Assembly (NCBI GenBank): GCA_021292105.1
Contig: CM037874.1
Coordinates: 7,986,678 to 8,050,677, forward strand
Direction of reading: 5' to 3'
From: Anadara kagoshimensis
Lineage: Eukaryota > Mollusca > Bivalvia > Arcoida > Arcidae
DNA: 64,000 nt
Shown: positions 44,252-54,557 of the stretch, piece by piece
Layout of the letters: every line of letters begins with the position of its first letter
How positions within the stretch are numbered: position 1 is the first letter of the stretch
The notes under the pieces: generated by a model
What the model was told of the DNA's origin: nothing
Database searches by the model: none
The model's input: only the letters and a program-made list of their open reading frames with translations
Position numbers and translations under genes: made by a program

Positions 44252-44680
44252 AAAAACATACAGAAGATTGTGAGGATTTATGTCTGAATGAATGTGACCA
44301 CTGTTATGCTGTAATTAGTTACAGAGGACAACCTCATAATTGCCCCGTAGATCAGGGGGAAGATTTGGGCTTTGTTGTTGATTTAGAACTTTTATGTGAG
44401 GAAATCGGGAAAAAAATTATAGTGTCATTCAGAATGGGATTGGACGCTCGTCTCTATGGTATGAATGGAGAAATAGTGAAATGTGTGAATTGGAATAGAA
44501 ATCCTTACGGATTGGAAAGATGGATAACCTTTAATTTAAATTACCATTTCCCCCATGAGACGAATGACATGTGAGACTTATTCAACACGGATATATATTT
44601 GAACGATAGAAAATACTTTAAAGACAGAATACATTATTTCCATGGTAAATTACTTGATTGTTTGACTTATCTAAAAAAAT
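44252..44680 (+). pseudogene. Locus A second exon, unrecognised Cys-containing protein
   Basis: Entered in phase 1, the exon reads EKHTEDCEDLCLNECDHCYA then VISYRGQPHNCPVDQGEDLG, FVVDLELLCEEIGKK, FRMGLDARLYGMNGEIVKCV and NWNRNP, and meets a TGA at 44572 where locus B has TGG. Homology to locus B continues for about 80 bp after the stop (LFNTD.YLNDRKYFKDR). Cys-Cys-His clusters (CEDLC, CDHC, HNC) suggest a small metal-binding module. No family is recognised. The exon's first 170 bp survive only here. Phase mismatch and nonsense codon mark it as a pseudogene. Confidence 0.6.
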
Positions 44681-45897
44681 GACGAAAGGTTGTACATGTT
44701 TTCTCCTTAATGCTGTTTTTGTTTAACAAACTCCTTAATGTTTTATCTGGAATGATGACAGGTTGTTGTCTTAACTGGGAAACTTTAGAACCTCAGAAAC
44801 TGATATAGTTAGAGTGACAACAGAAGATTATACATAATAGCTAGTAGTTCTGTAACAAGACAGCGATTTTGTGATAAAATACATATGCTAATTATTCAAT
44901 GTATTTAAAAAATCACTGAAATAAATTAATTCAGTTATTCAATTAAATTAAACTAATTAATATTTTTATTTATGGTATATAGAATCATTAAATAAAATAA
45001 AAAAATCTAGTGACAGTGGTAGTGTAGTTTCATAAATTAGGAAATTTGTTATTTTCAAAGGAAGGAAAAAGGTAAATGTTCATTAAATAGAATCATTTTT
45101 GAAGTGGTTTAGACCAGTAATTAATGACATTTAAATATATTTTTATGTTATTATATTGCATAGTTTTCTACAACTGATGTTTATATTTATATTTAAGCTG
45201 TTGTGATGTTATCTCTACAGTTCATGCTTCAAGTTAAAAAATGTCTCAACGGCATGGCCTATCATCACCTTCAACTTTCCGACCCAACATGTGTGACTTT
45301 TCAAATGTCAAAAAATCTCTAACCAAAAAAATTCACTTGATAAATGACATCTGATAACCAATCTCTTTTGGAAACAAGATACATTAAAATAAGGAGAAAA
45401 TTAAACATTGTAGTAAGTATTGGTAAAATTACAAATGAAATGTGATAATCATCAAGTCATAAGTGAATTTGGTAAAAAATACTTTAAGAAATCTCTTTGT
45501 TCAATAAAAATTATCAAAAGAAAAAAAATGTAAAAGAAAAATAAGTTCAAGAATACAACAGTCCAATCCAAGAGTCCAGTCCATGAGTTCAGTCTAAAAG
45601 TCCAGTCCACGAGTCCAATCCAGTCCAAGAGTCCAGTCGAATCCAAGAGTCCAATCCAATCCACATTTTACACCAAAGTCCAATCCAATCCAATAGTCCA
45701 ATCCAGTCCAAGGGTCCAATCCAGTCCACATTTTACACTTTGCCTATTTTAGACTTAAGAATGTTGATAGATTGAATCTAGAAATCTGGTTGGTCATTTA
45801 GGGTGAGGGGTCTCCGTTGTTTTTTGAAATGGACTTGTCCAGTATGGTCAAAGGAAAATTTAGTTAGTCTTGGAGAAAATTAACGATAACTTATATC
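44681..45897. repeat. AT-rich gap with a tccagtccaagag minisatellite
   Basis: 45556-45735 consists of imperfect 5-bp and 13-bp repeats of gtccaatcca / aagagtccagtcc. The minus-strand frame coding DWIGLLDSTGLLDWIG-type peptide is a repeat artefact. The rest (44681-45550, 45736-45897) has no recognised gene. Confidence 0.7.
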
Positions 45898-46505
45898 ATG
45901 CTACAGAGGAGTTTAATTTCAGTTCTTTTCTTTGGTTTATATTTTACTGTCATTGCTGATCATTATCAGAGATTATGTGTGGAAAGAGACACAAAATTAA
46001 CTTGTTCAGCTAAGGCTTCAAATGGAATCAAGTAAACATAAGGATTACACACATTGAGTTAGCTGTCTGGTTTGAAAAAAATTTGTTAAATCCTTTAATT
46101 TTCCCAAAACTTAAAAAAGTCACTGGGGCCACGTACTGCGGACAATGGAACCGATTGAAAACTTTAACTGTAAATGGTAAAGACTGCTCATTCAACAATG
46201 GTCTGGTGGAAAAGAAGTACGATATTAAAAGCAAAGACGAAAACGCAAAATATAAAGAAAATGACATACGGGATGAATTTGTAATAACAAGCGCCACAGA
46301 AGGAGTGATTTTACTGGGCTGTGTTCTCATAATCATTATAGGTGGTATTTTTGGACAAAAAACTAAAGTACGATTAGATGGTGTTGTGGTAAGACTTAGA
46401 TCATCAGTATATAGGCTAACAAATAAAGTGGACAGAATCAATACTCAATTCACACAATCCACCATGTTGGAGGGTGATGAACATGAGACAAGCCTGAAGA
46501 GGTAA
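45898..46505 (+). pseudogene. Small type I membrane protein, single frameshift
   Basis: ATG 45898 opens a signal peptide (MLQRSLISVLFFGLYFTVIA, likely cleaved before DHYQRLC). A one-base deletion at 46031-46032 shifts the frame, which then continues VNIRITHIELAVWFEKN and CGQWNRLKTLTVNGKDC, a Lys/Asp-rich linker, TSATEG, one membrane segment (VILLGCVLIIIIGGIF) and a short cytoplasmic helix (RLDGVVVRLRSSV). The total is about 200 residues with four ectodomain Cys. It is paralogous to 17986-18438. The stop (TAA 46503) is in the same frame as the reverse transcriptase that follows. I do not recognise the family; it could be host or element-borne. Confidence 0.6.
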
Positions 46506-46508
46506 CTT

Positions 46509-47081
46509 GGAGGAGATCGGAGACTTTTAGCTATTTTTTCTTTAGTTAGATCTGTCGTTAAAACTAGGATTGCCAAACTTAAAGGGTCTATGAGTACTAA
46601 ACCGTCTTCAGTACTCAAGGATCCAGAAATCAAGGCAATTCTTACAGACATACACAACAAATATGTTGTTGTCCCAGCTGATAAGGCTTCCAACAACATT
46701 ATTATCGTTTGTAAGAGATTCTACCTTGAATGTCTTATTAAGGAGCTTGGTTTAGATAGTATATCAAATAACCCTGCATATTCTAGAACTAATTTTACCA
46801 AAGATGAAGTTCTTTCCAACCATAGGGGAGTTCTCGAGTCTTTTGGTATCAATCTTAAAGAGGAAGATCTTGATCTTCCTTACTTGTATTGGATTCCTAA
46901 ACTCCATAAAAATCCATACAAGGAAAGATATATAGCAGGCTCATCTAAATGTACTACTAAATCATTATCGGTAACTCTAACACAAATTTTGACAATCCGT
47001 CAAAGATGGTCTTCAGTCTTATTCAGAAAAAGTATATTCTACATCTGGAATCAACCAAATGTGGATTCTAAAAAATTCTAA
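46509..47081 (+). pseudogene. Penelope-type RT, N-terminal part
   Basis: The open frame enters from 46506 (LGGDRRLLAIFSLVRSVVKT) and includes IHNKYVVVPADKASNNIIIV, CKRFYLECLIKELG, LPYLYWIPKLHKNPYKERYI and AGSSKCTTKSLSVTL. The PADKA..N.II and W/LPK.HK..R.I.G pattern is the N-terminal RT signature of Penelope-like elements. A frameshift near 47005 breaks the frame; the alternative continues in 47059-48012. ATG 46590 is the first Met but is not necessarily the start. Confidence 0.8.
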
Positions 47082-48012
47082 AGAATTACTTGAACATCTT
47101 GCTTCTAATACTTTATCTCATGTAAAAAGTATAAAATCATTTGATTTTTCTACACTATACACCACAATCCCTCATTCTAAATTGAAAGAACGTCTTAAAG
47201 AAATTATTCACTTGTCTTTCTTCTACAAAAACGGTAAGCCAAGATACAAATATCTGGTGCTGAACAGGGATTCTGGTTATTTTGTCAAGCATCATACGGA
47301 TTCCAAACAAAAATATACTGAAGATACCATCAACAAAATGTTGGAGTTTTTGATAGATAACATATTTGTTGTGTTTGGTAATATAGTATTTCAGCAAACA
47401 ATCGGTATACCAATGGGTACAAACTGTGCACCATTGCTTGCTGATTTGTTTCTTTATTCTTACGAAGCAGAATTTATGCAGAACCTTGTTAAATCTGGAG
47501 AGAAAACTGTCGCCAAATCATTCAACTCAACATACAGATACATAGATGACGTTCTGTCTCTTAACAATCCTAAATTTGGAGACTATGTAAATGTCATCTA
47601 TCCTAGTGAGCTTGAAATAAAAGACACGACTGATTCCTCAAGTTCTGCTTCATATTTAGACTTACACCTGAATTATGACACACAAGAAAGGCTACATTTG
47701 AAACTTTATGACAAACGTGATGACTTCAATTTTTCTATTGTCAACTTTCCTTTTTTATGCAGCAATATACCTGCTTCTCCTGCTTATGGTGTATTTGTTT
47801 CCCAATTAATACGCTATGGTAGAGCTTGTTCCCACTACGGGGACTTTGTACAACGAAGTAGGCTGCTTGCAAATAAATTGTTGACTCAGGGATATTGCAA
47901 GCCTAGGCTTATCAAGGCCCTCAAAAAGTTTTATGGCCGTCATCACAGTATTGTTGATAAGTTTGATGTCTCTGTGTCCAGGATTGCCTTGGATATATTT
48001 GACGTCTCATAG
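47059..48012 (+). pseudogene. Penelope-type RT, catalytic part
   Basis: The frame reads SFDFSTLYTTIPHSKLKERL (first catalytic Asp), a copy-specific insert, IGIPMGTNCAPLLADLFLYS, then RYIDDVLSL (catalytic DD, near 47540) and the thumb-like SASYLDLHLNYD, LYDKRDDFNFSIVNFPFLCS, AYGVFVSQLIRYGRACSHY and FYGRHHSIVDKF. It ends at 48012. All RT motifs of the catalytic half are intact, so only the upstream frameshift disables it. The family copies its RNA by target priming. Some lineages lack an endonuclease and use chromosome ends. Confidence 0.83.
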
Positions 48013-48200
48013 TTCCATGTTCCTTTCACACAATTTTGATTACACACGTGACGGGTGTAGCTAGCTAAACAGGAGGTGCTTACCCTTCCGGAGCACCCGG
48101 CCTCACTTCCCTGGTGGAAGTTCACGTGTCTAACCTAACTTGTCAGTTCCAAAGTTTTTACTTTGCTTCTGGATTGTGATTCGGAAATGTTTGTTTTTGA

Positions 48201-48535
48201 TAATTTGACTCTGATCGAGATTTATTCGATTTTTTTTCATATAATGATAAAGAAATATTTTATAATAACAGATTTTTTATACATTCACTTTTGTTTCCGA
48301 TAAAAGTATTCTCTGTTTATATTTTATAATTTTTTTAAATATGATTAATATAAAGATAGAGTTTGTGATTATGAGAGAGAGAGAGAGAATTATTTTTTGT
48401 ATATTTTATTTTTTTATTTTTTGTATATTTTAGCTTTGATTTAAACTTAAGTAAAGTTTTTTAATTTTTTAGAGAGAGAGGGAGAGATTCATTAATATAT
48501 TTTTTGTAAAATGAATTATATATTTTTTATATTTT
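48201..48535. other. AT-rich sequence with ga repeats
   Basis: Short gagagag runs (48374-48389, 48471-48486) lie in T-rich DNA. The region shows partial internal repetition with the adjacent 48536-48700 (tttttgtatattttatttt). No gene. Confidence 0.5.
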
Positions 48536-48630
48536 TCAGATAAAAGTATTATCTTTTTGCAGTTTTTTTTAATTTATTTTTTGTATCTTTTTATTTTAAC
48601 TGATTTAAACTTGGGTAAAGTTTTTTTTTA

Positions 48631-48678
<48 letters not shown>

Positions 48679-48951
48679 ATTTATATACTTTTATGCAATG
48701 AATTTTATGTTGTTTATCTTTTATTTTTATACATAAAGGTATTATGTTTTTAAAGTTTTTATTTTTTGTATCTTTTTATTTATAACTTTGATTTTACTCG
48801 AGAAAAAGTTTGTTATTTTACAAAATGAATTATTATTTTATTTTAGTTTTCATACATAAAGGTATTATGTTTTTCAAACAGTTATCTTGTTTTTTATTTA
48901 AATTCCAAAACACCTGAATAACAGGTGACGGGTTTTAAATTGCATTATTAT

Positions 48952-49228
48952 AATAGTTGAATTTCGGACAATACACTTACACTTATTACTGGAAAATATG
49001 TACTTCTTTTATTTCTTGCTAGTAACCTTAGATGTAAACTTAGATGATATACAGTATTATAAACAATGTGGAACGATGTATTTATATTTAATATTTGTAT
49101 GTATGAAATGTATATTTATTGTAAACATTGTGATGCAGGCATCGGATTTATATTATATGTAAATATACCTCTTGTACCACCTCCGGTGGTTTAGAGTGAA
49201 TAAAGTTTGAATTGAATTGAATTGAATA
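48952..49228 (+). mobile_element. LINE 3' end with ttgaa tail
   Basis: It is inserted between the repeat landmarks attattata and ttggccagaatgtcatgac that are contiguous in copies 1 and 2. It ends gtgaataaagtttgaattga then attgaattgaat, a polyadenylation-like signal plus a short tandem tail typical of 5'-truncated LINEs. No coding part remains. Confidence 0.6.
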
Positions 49229-49693
49229 ATTGGCCAGAATGTCATGACACAAAGTAAATAGAGGCAATCCGCTTTACATTATATTCAATACTAAATAAAA
49301 AAAGTACAAAAAAGATTTAACTTTCATCTAATCAGGGGTTCGAATCTCATTTACATAAGTTGCGTACCAGAAAAAAAGATTTAACTTTCATCTAATCAGG
49401 GGTTCGAATCTCATTTACATAAGTTGCGTACCAGACATTAACTCGGGTATCGGGACGCCTTGATCTCAACTCATTTCAAAAGAGATTTTCTGCTTCCCAA
49501 TCAGTAACATAGGGTCATTATGACATCTGCATAATGATATTTCATTAACTTCATTCAATACCTACCCTTTAAAGACATACCCTTACATTATATAAGTTAA
49601 TGAAATACCATCATGCAGATGCTTTCAGAAATATCCTTACGTTATCTTAGATAATTAGATTGGTCACCTACCACATGCTTTCCCCGAATTCAA

Positions 49694-50617
49694 GTCAATT
49701 CGCCCCACGGTAAATTCGCCCCCACTTTCATCAAATTCGCCCCCCCCCCATGTCAAAATCGCCCCCTTTCAAAATCGCCCCCACTTCTTGCAAATTCGCC
49801 CCCATTTTTTTCCAATAACCATATAACAAATAATTTTTTTACTTTTATTTTTTTTTTATAAAAATCAAATAAAAATAATGATACTTTAGAAATGAAACAT
49901 ATCAATGCATCCATTTAATTAATATGAATTTAACTTTTATGTTCAATTGTATTATTAAACGTAGTCAACGTTGCTTTTGACAAAATAATTTTTATAAAAT
50001 ACCGACATATAGTAGAAGCCATTTTAAAAGTGAACAATGCATTTGATGTTAGCAGGAAGAGAGAAATTGTTTCGAAGGAGCGCCTGGTATGTTGAAAAAG
50101 ATGTTCTCTCAACGGTACATAATCTATCAATACTCTAATGTTATTCTTTAATAAACGTTACTGAAGTATTTTGTTTTTACTTAATCCGACTAATCAGCCC
50201 ACTAAACCCCATTTTAATTTTTTGACTTTTTGGAGGTTTGTGGACCACAAACCTCCAAAAAGTCAAAAAATTAAAATGGGGGTTTAGTGGGCTGATTAGT
50301 CGGACTAGTTTTTACTGTACCCACTGTTATGATTATAGCAAAATCTTACAAAGGAATTTTGATTTGAATGCGCGACAAAAAACATTGCAATAAAAACAAT
50401 ACATTACAAATAATTTGTCTGCCATGAGTTATTTAGGCATATCCGAGGTCGTAAAAATAATTTTATGTTACTTTTACAATCTCAATAAAAGAAGATTTTT
50501 TTTTGAAAAATTTGGGGCGAATTTGCAAAAAGTGGGGGCGATTTTAAACGGGGGCGATTTTGACATGGGGACGAATATGATGAAAGTGGGGGCGAATTTA
50601 CCGTGGGGCGAATTGAC
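49694..50617. mobile_element. Non-autonomous TIR element with gccccc-rich ends
   Basis: The left end gtcaattcgccccacggtaa then attcgcccccactttcatc is inverted at the right end (gggggcgaatttaccgtggg then gcgaattgac). Several further cgcccc/ggggcg blocks extend the complementarity to about 115 bp. It interrupts the long repeat between tttcccc and ccctttgattt. The interior is AT-rich and carries a smaller foldback. No transposase. Confidence 0.8.
50183..50307. repeat. Foldback MITE nested in the TIR element
   Basis: The arms (aatccgactaatcagcccac, taaacccc, ttttaattttttgactttttgga) are inverted around ggtttgtggaccacaaacc. A related copy lies at 62690-62799 (tctgatcaatcagcccac...gtgggctgattagtcaga), so this is a mobile foldback family. 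Confidence 0.85.
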
Positions 50618-50757
50618 CCTTTGATTTACATACAGGTGCATGCATGCCAGGTGATACCTCTCTTTGTGTTTCAAACCCGTTTAATTTGCATACAGGTGCG
50701 CATTTAATTTGCATACAGGTGCATCCACATTGGACACAAAATTTAGCGAGACTCAAG

Positions 50758-50989
50758 TTGCCCTTAACTACTAACACTCTGTCTTACTGAAGTTCATTGG
50801 TTAAATGTAAGTGCAATACCCGTTTTTGACGGAACTAGAGTTTGTTTTCCATGCGGGATAAACCCGACTTCTTATGTCCACCACTTGAAATGGTTTCTTG
50901 ATATTCACGAATATATTCCTACCTAAGTCGATCATGACTCCCATTTCATAACTGTTAAAAACATATTTTTTGTCAAAATTATTAATGCA
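50758..50989. other. Gap between long repeat copy 3 and the PC4 exon
   Basis: Presumed 3' flank of locus C. No feature is recognised. A polyadenylation-like context is not obvious. Confidence 0.35.
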
Positions 50990-51205
50990 TTATTGAATTT
51001 CATTCCAGTGTGCCTGGTGTAGTAAATGCCATTGTTCTACACTTAAAGCAATTCCCTTTTTGGTAGGATAAGGACCCGTATTCTCCTGCACCATATTGAC
51101 GAATGTGTATCAAAATATGGTCGTTATATCTTTGTGCAACCACAAAACGCTCATTTCTGATGTTTAGAAGACACAAATCTCTTCTGACTGTATTAGCTTC
51201 ATTTC
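50990..51205 (-). pseudogene. Locus C second exon: PC4 (p15 transcription coactivator) domain, frameshifted
   Basis: The exon begins after the acceptor ttgatttgtattttag (minus strand, exon first base 51205) in phase 1 and reads NEANTVRRDLCLLNIRNERF with VVAQRYNDHILIHIRQYGA. A one-base insertion near 51080 shifts the frame; the correct frame continues ENTGPYPTKKGIALSVEQWH with LLHQAHWNEIQ and stops at 50990. The RxxxxxILIHIRxY...PTKKGIALSxEQW pattern is the PC4 ssDNA-binding fold. With exon 1 it predicts a protein of about 103 residues with an acidic N-terminus. PC4 proteins bind single-stranded DNA and act in pol II transcription and repair. The frameshift makes this copy defective. Confidence 0.78.
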
Positions 51206-51354
51206 CTAAAATACAAATCAAAATTATTCATTAAAGTTTAACCATAAATGCGACAACAGAGTTTTCATTAATAAAATAGGTCTTACCTATAGTTCATGAC
51301 TTGTTTATGCCCTTAAAAATTTAATATATTTTTTCTGATAATTTAATTTTCAAA

Positions 51355-51400
<46 letters not shown>

Positions 51401-51597
51401 ACTTTAATCCCGCTGACATATTATTTTGACAATTTAAAATTCTCAACTTTTAAAAGGAATGATAATAAGGTAATGCCCCACTGATTACATGTAATATAGT
51501 GCGTTCTTTTGAACATGTACAGGTAGACTGTTTAAAGATAATACGGGATTTTAAGGGGGGGGTAATCGTATGGCGCGTAATATAAATTCTTTTTTCA
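51206..51597 (-). other. Locus C intron, distal part, with (GT)n
   Basis: 51430-51597 aligns on the minus strand with the introns of loci A and B (tttatattacgcgccatacg, cagtggggcattacc, ttatcattcc). 51206-51429 is specific to this locus and holds a GT array (51356-51397). The homology stops about 225 bp before the PC4 exon, so A/B and C diverge within this intron. Confidence 0.65.
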
Positions 51598-51609
51598 CCT
51601 CACCTCACC

Positions 51610-53147
51610 TCACCTATCCTCTTCGTGCCCATTGGCACATAAGGTCCCGATACACCTCCTCCAATTTGGCCGGTCTTTTGCTGCTACTCTTGCCTGTGCC
51701 CATGTGGTCCATCCCAGGTGGTCTCTTTCCTGCTCTGTTGCTCTCCTCCATGTTGTTTTTGGCCGACCTACTTTCCTTCTGCCCTCCGGATGCCATGTAA
51801 GGGCTGTTGTGCATATCCTCTTACTGCTGTTGAATCGGAGGATATGCCCAATCCATTTCCACTTTCTCATCATTATGGTTGCACTGATGTTTTTAGTATT
51901 TGTTCTTTCATGTAGCTCTTTATTTGTTATTTTATCTGGCCATCTGACTCGAAGTATGTTTCTCAAGCACCTGTTTTGAAATGTGTCCAGCTTTTTCTTG
52001 TATCTTTCTGTGGTTTTCCAAGTTTCGCTTCCGTAGGTGAGTACTGATACAACCAAGCTGTTAAACAATCGTATCTTTGTTTGGATTGAAAATTTTGAGG
52101 TGTTCCAAATCTTCTTTAATCGTCTAAATTGTTGTTTTGCTTTTCCTAATCTACTGTTTATATCCTGATCGCAACCTCCTTCTGTTGTTACAATGCCCCC
52201 TAGATAAGTGAAAGTCTCTACATCTTCTATTTGTTGATCGCCTATTTTTACTGGGTCTTGTATGGTGGTGTTGAGCCTCATTACTTTAGTTTTTCTGGAG
52301 TTTATTTTAAGGCCAACCTGCTTTGCATTTTCATGTAGTTTTTGAGTTTTGCTTTGAATGTCTTGGTATTTTGATGACAGGAGTGCCAGATCGTCGGCAA
52401 AATCTAAGTCTTCAAGTTTAGTTGTAAACTTCCACCTTAATCCAGTTGGTTCCCTTTCGGTTGTCTTCTTCATGATGTAGTCGATGACGAGTAGGAATAG
52501 GAATCCGGACATAGTGCAGCCTTGTTTCACACCAGTTGTTACTCTGAACCACTCTGATTCCTCACCATCAACTATTACAGAACACTGGAAGGTGTCATAA
52601 AGCAGCTTTATCATCCTGATTAATTTTTCTGGTATGCCATAGTGCTTCATGATGGACCATAGGATGTCTCTGTGAATTGAGTCGAACGCCTTTTCAAAGT
52701 CGACGAAGTTGATGAATAGTGGTGCATTCCATTCATTACACTGTTCAAGAATGTTTCTAAGTGTAAACAGTTGTTCAGTGGTATTTCTCCCCTTTCTGAA
52801 TCCAGCTTGTTCTTATCGCAGTTTGTCATCTATTCCATTTTGGATTCTTTGAATGATCACTCTAGAGAAGATCTTGCTTGGCACTGATAGTAGGGTTATG
52901 CCTCTGTAATTGTCGCATATTGACTTGTCACCCTTTTTCGGGATTTTTACAATCAATCCTTTGTTCCAGTCATCTGGTATTGTTTCTTTGTTCCATATAG
53001 CTGTAAACAGTTTTTCAAGATACTTTACAGTTGTTGTCAAATCTGCCTTTAGAATTTCAGTTGTTATACCATCAATTCCTCCTGATTTTCCATTCTTAAG
53101 CTTTTTCATTGCCTTTATAATTTCATCTTTCTCTATGACACCTGTGT
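51610..53147 (-). pseudogene. RTE-type reverse transcriptase and C-terminal domain
   Basis: The frame reads MKKLKNGKSGGIDGITTEIL, VKIPKKGDKSICDNYRGITL then a single TAA at about 52811 within LR*EQAGFRKGRNTTEQL. It continues VDFEKAFDSIHR, GVKQGCTMSGFLFLLVIDYI, the catalytic FADD (LDFADDLALL), LGGIVTTEG, VLTYGSETW and a C-terminal KWIGHILRF ... GRPKTTWRRATE, ending ANGHEEDR at 51610. One nonsense codon separates it from an intact RT frame. Shadow frames on the plus strand are not genes. Confidence 0.9.
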
Positions 53148-54557
53148 TTATCTCTCTATCAAGTTGTCGTCATTCTCTGCTATTAATGGATCGTCTGGTT
53201 GAGGTCGATTCAGGACATTGCTGAAATGCTCTTTCCATCTGTTCTTTATTTCAGTCTGGCTGCTCAGAATGTTCCCATCTCTGTCTTTTATTTTTGACGT
53301 TTCTGTTCTCTTCTCATTACTTAGCACCCGTGTAACCTCGTAAACTGTTTTCATATGACCACTATTGGCTGCTGTTTCTGCCTCTTCTATTAGGTCTTCT
53401 GTCCAATTTCTTCTATCTTTTCGAATGTTGGACTTTACCTCTTTGTCTATCCTACTATATTTTGATCTTAGGTTCTCTTTCAATCTTTCGGATCTGCTGT
53501 TGTTTAGTTGCTGTTTTACTTGTTTTCGTTCATCAACAAGTTTCCAGGACTCTTTACTTATCCATGGTTTATGTCCTCTTTTCTTTACTCCGAGAATGTT
53601 CTTTGAAGTTTCAATATAGCCCTTTTCCATTGTTTCCCAGATATCCTCAACTGATTCCATGTGCTCTAGTACCTGGAATCTATTTTTAAGTGCGATGGAG
53701 AATGCTCTCTTACTCTCAGGCTGTTGTAGCTTGGTGGTGTCAAATTTGATTCTTCGATTTTCTGTTTGTTTCTTAAATGCCTTGAGTTTGATTCTGATCT
53801 TACAACGTATGAGCTCATGGTCACTGCTTGCATCTGCTCCTCTCATTGATCTTGTGTCCAAACATGCTGTTCTGTGTTGTTTGGAAATAAGCATGTGGTC
53901 AATTTGGTTTTCTGTCCTTCCATTCGGTGATATCCATGTAACTTTGTGTCGAGGTTTATGTGGAAAGATGGTGCCGGTTATAACTAAGTTGTTTATTTCA
54001 CAAAATTCCACTAGATTTTCTCCATTTTCGTTTCTGGCTCCTATTCCATGTTTTCCCATTACACTTTCATGGCCTTTGTTGTCACTTCCAACCTTTGCAT
54101 TTAAGTCACCGATCACTAGCAAGATGTCGTGTTTGGGAATGCTGTTAATCACCTCTTGCATATGTTCAATAAATAGTTCTTTTTTCTCTTCTTTGCTATC
54201 GTTTGTTGGTGCATATGCTACTATTATGCTTATTTTCAGTGTGGAAGTGTACAATCGAACATACAACAGTCTTTCATTGATTGGTTTCCATTCTAACACT
54301 GATTTATTCGCTCGTTTTGAAAGCATTATTCCAACTCCTTCCTGATGTAAGTCATCCTCTCGTCCTGAGTAGAGGACAGTTTTTCTACTCTGTAGCGATA
54401 TTTTTCCATTTTTGGTCCATCTTACTTCATTAAGTCCAAGAATGTCAAGTTTGTATCGATCCATTTCTTTTTCTACTTGTGCTGTTTTCCTGCTGAGTAC
54501 ATAGTTCTTACATTCCAGCTTCCAATGAAAATGTTGTCATTTGGTGTGCAAAATGAC
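53148..54557 (-). pseudogene. RTE-type endonuclease domain
   Basis: ATG 54557 opens MSFCTPNDNIFIGSWNVRTM; a one-base deletion near 54485 shifts to the long frame starting MDRYKLDILGLNEVRW. The apurinic-type endonuclease motifs are GLNEVRW (Glu), RLYVRL-like strands, GDLNAKVGS, NQIDHMLIS and SSDHELI. A Lys/Arg-rich linker (WTEDLIEEAETAANSGHMKT) leads to the RT. A frameshift near 53150 joins to the next part. It is near intact, consistent with a young insertion. Confidence 0.85.

Larger units (their letters stand above)
46506..48200 (+). mobile_element. Penelope-like retroelement
   Basis: A reverse transcriptase in two overlapping frames (46590-48012) is followed by about 180 bp of 3' sequence (gtgtagctagctaaacagg, gaagttcac, ctttgcttctggattgt) that recurs at every other Penelope fragment here. 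Its left boundary is not defined: coding sequence runs in frame back to the TAA at 46503. No GIY-YIG endonuclease is visible downstream of the RT. Upstream is the membrane-protein frame. It is the master copy for the fragments at 1.9, 2.2, 3.7, 4.5, 7.4, 58 and 62-63 kb. Confidence 0.8.
48536..50757. repeat. Long terminal-type repeat, copy 3, with two insertions
   Basis: Same orientation as copy 2 and extending further outward, to the equivalent of 15716 in copy 1. It is interrupted at 48952-49228 by a LINE 3' end and at 49694-50617 by a TIR element. A ga array sits at 48636-48675. Its inner end (gcatccacattggacacaa, 50757) faces the PC4 exon of locus C, as copy 2 faces locus B. Confidence 0.8.

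Noticed and set aside
45452-45664. DWIGLLD-type repeat protein
   Set aside because: Antisense reading of a gtccaatcca minisatellite.
51570-54345. Several plus-strand frames up to 228 codons
   Set aside because: Antisense shadows of the RTE-type LINE; composition follows the reverse strand.
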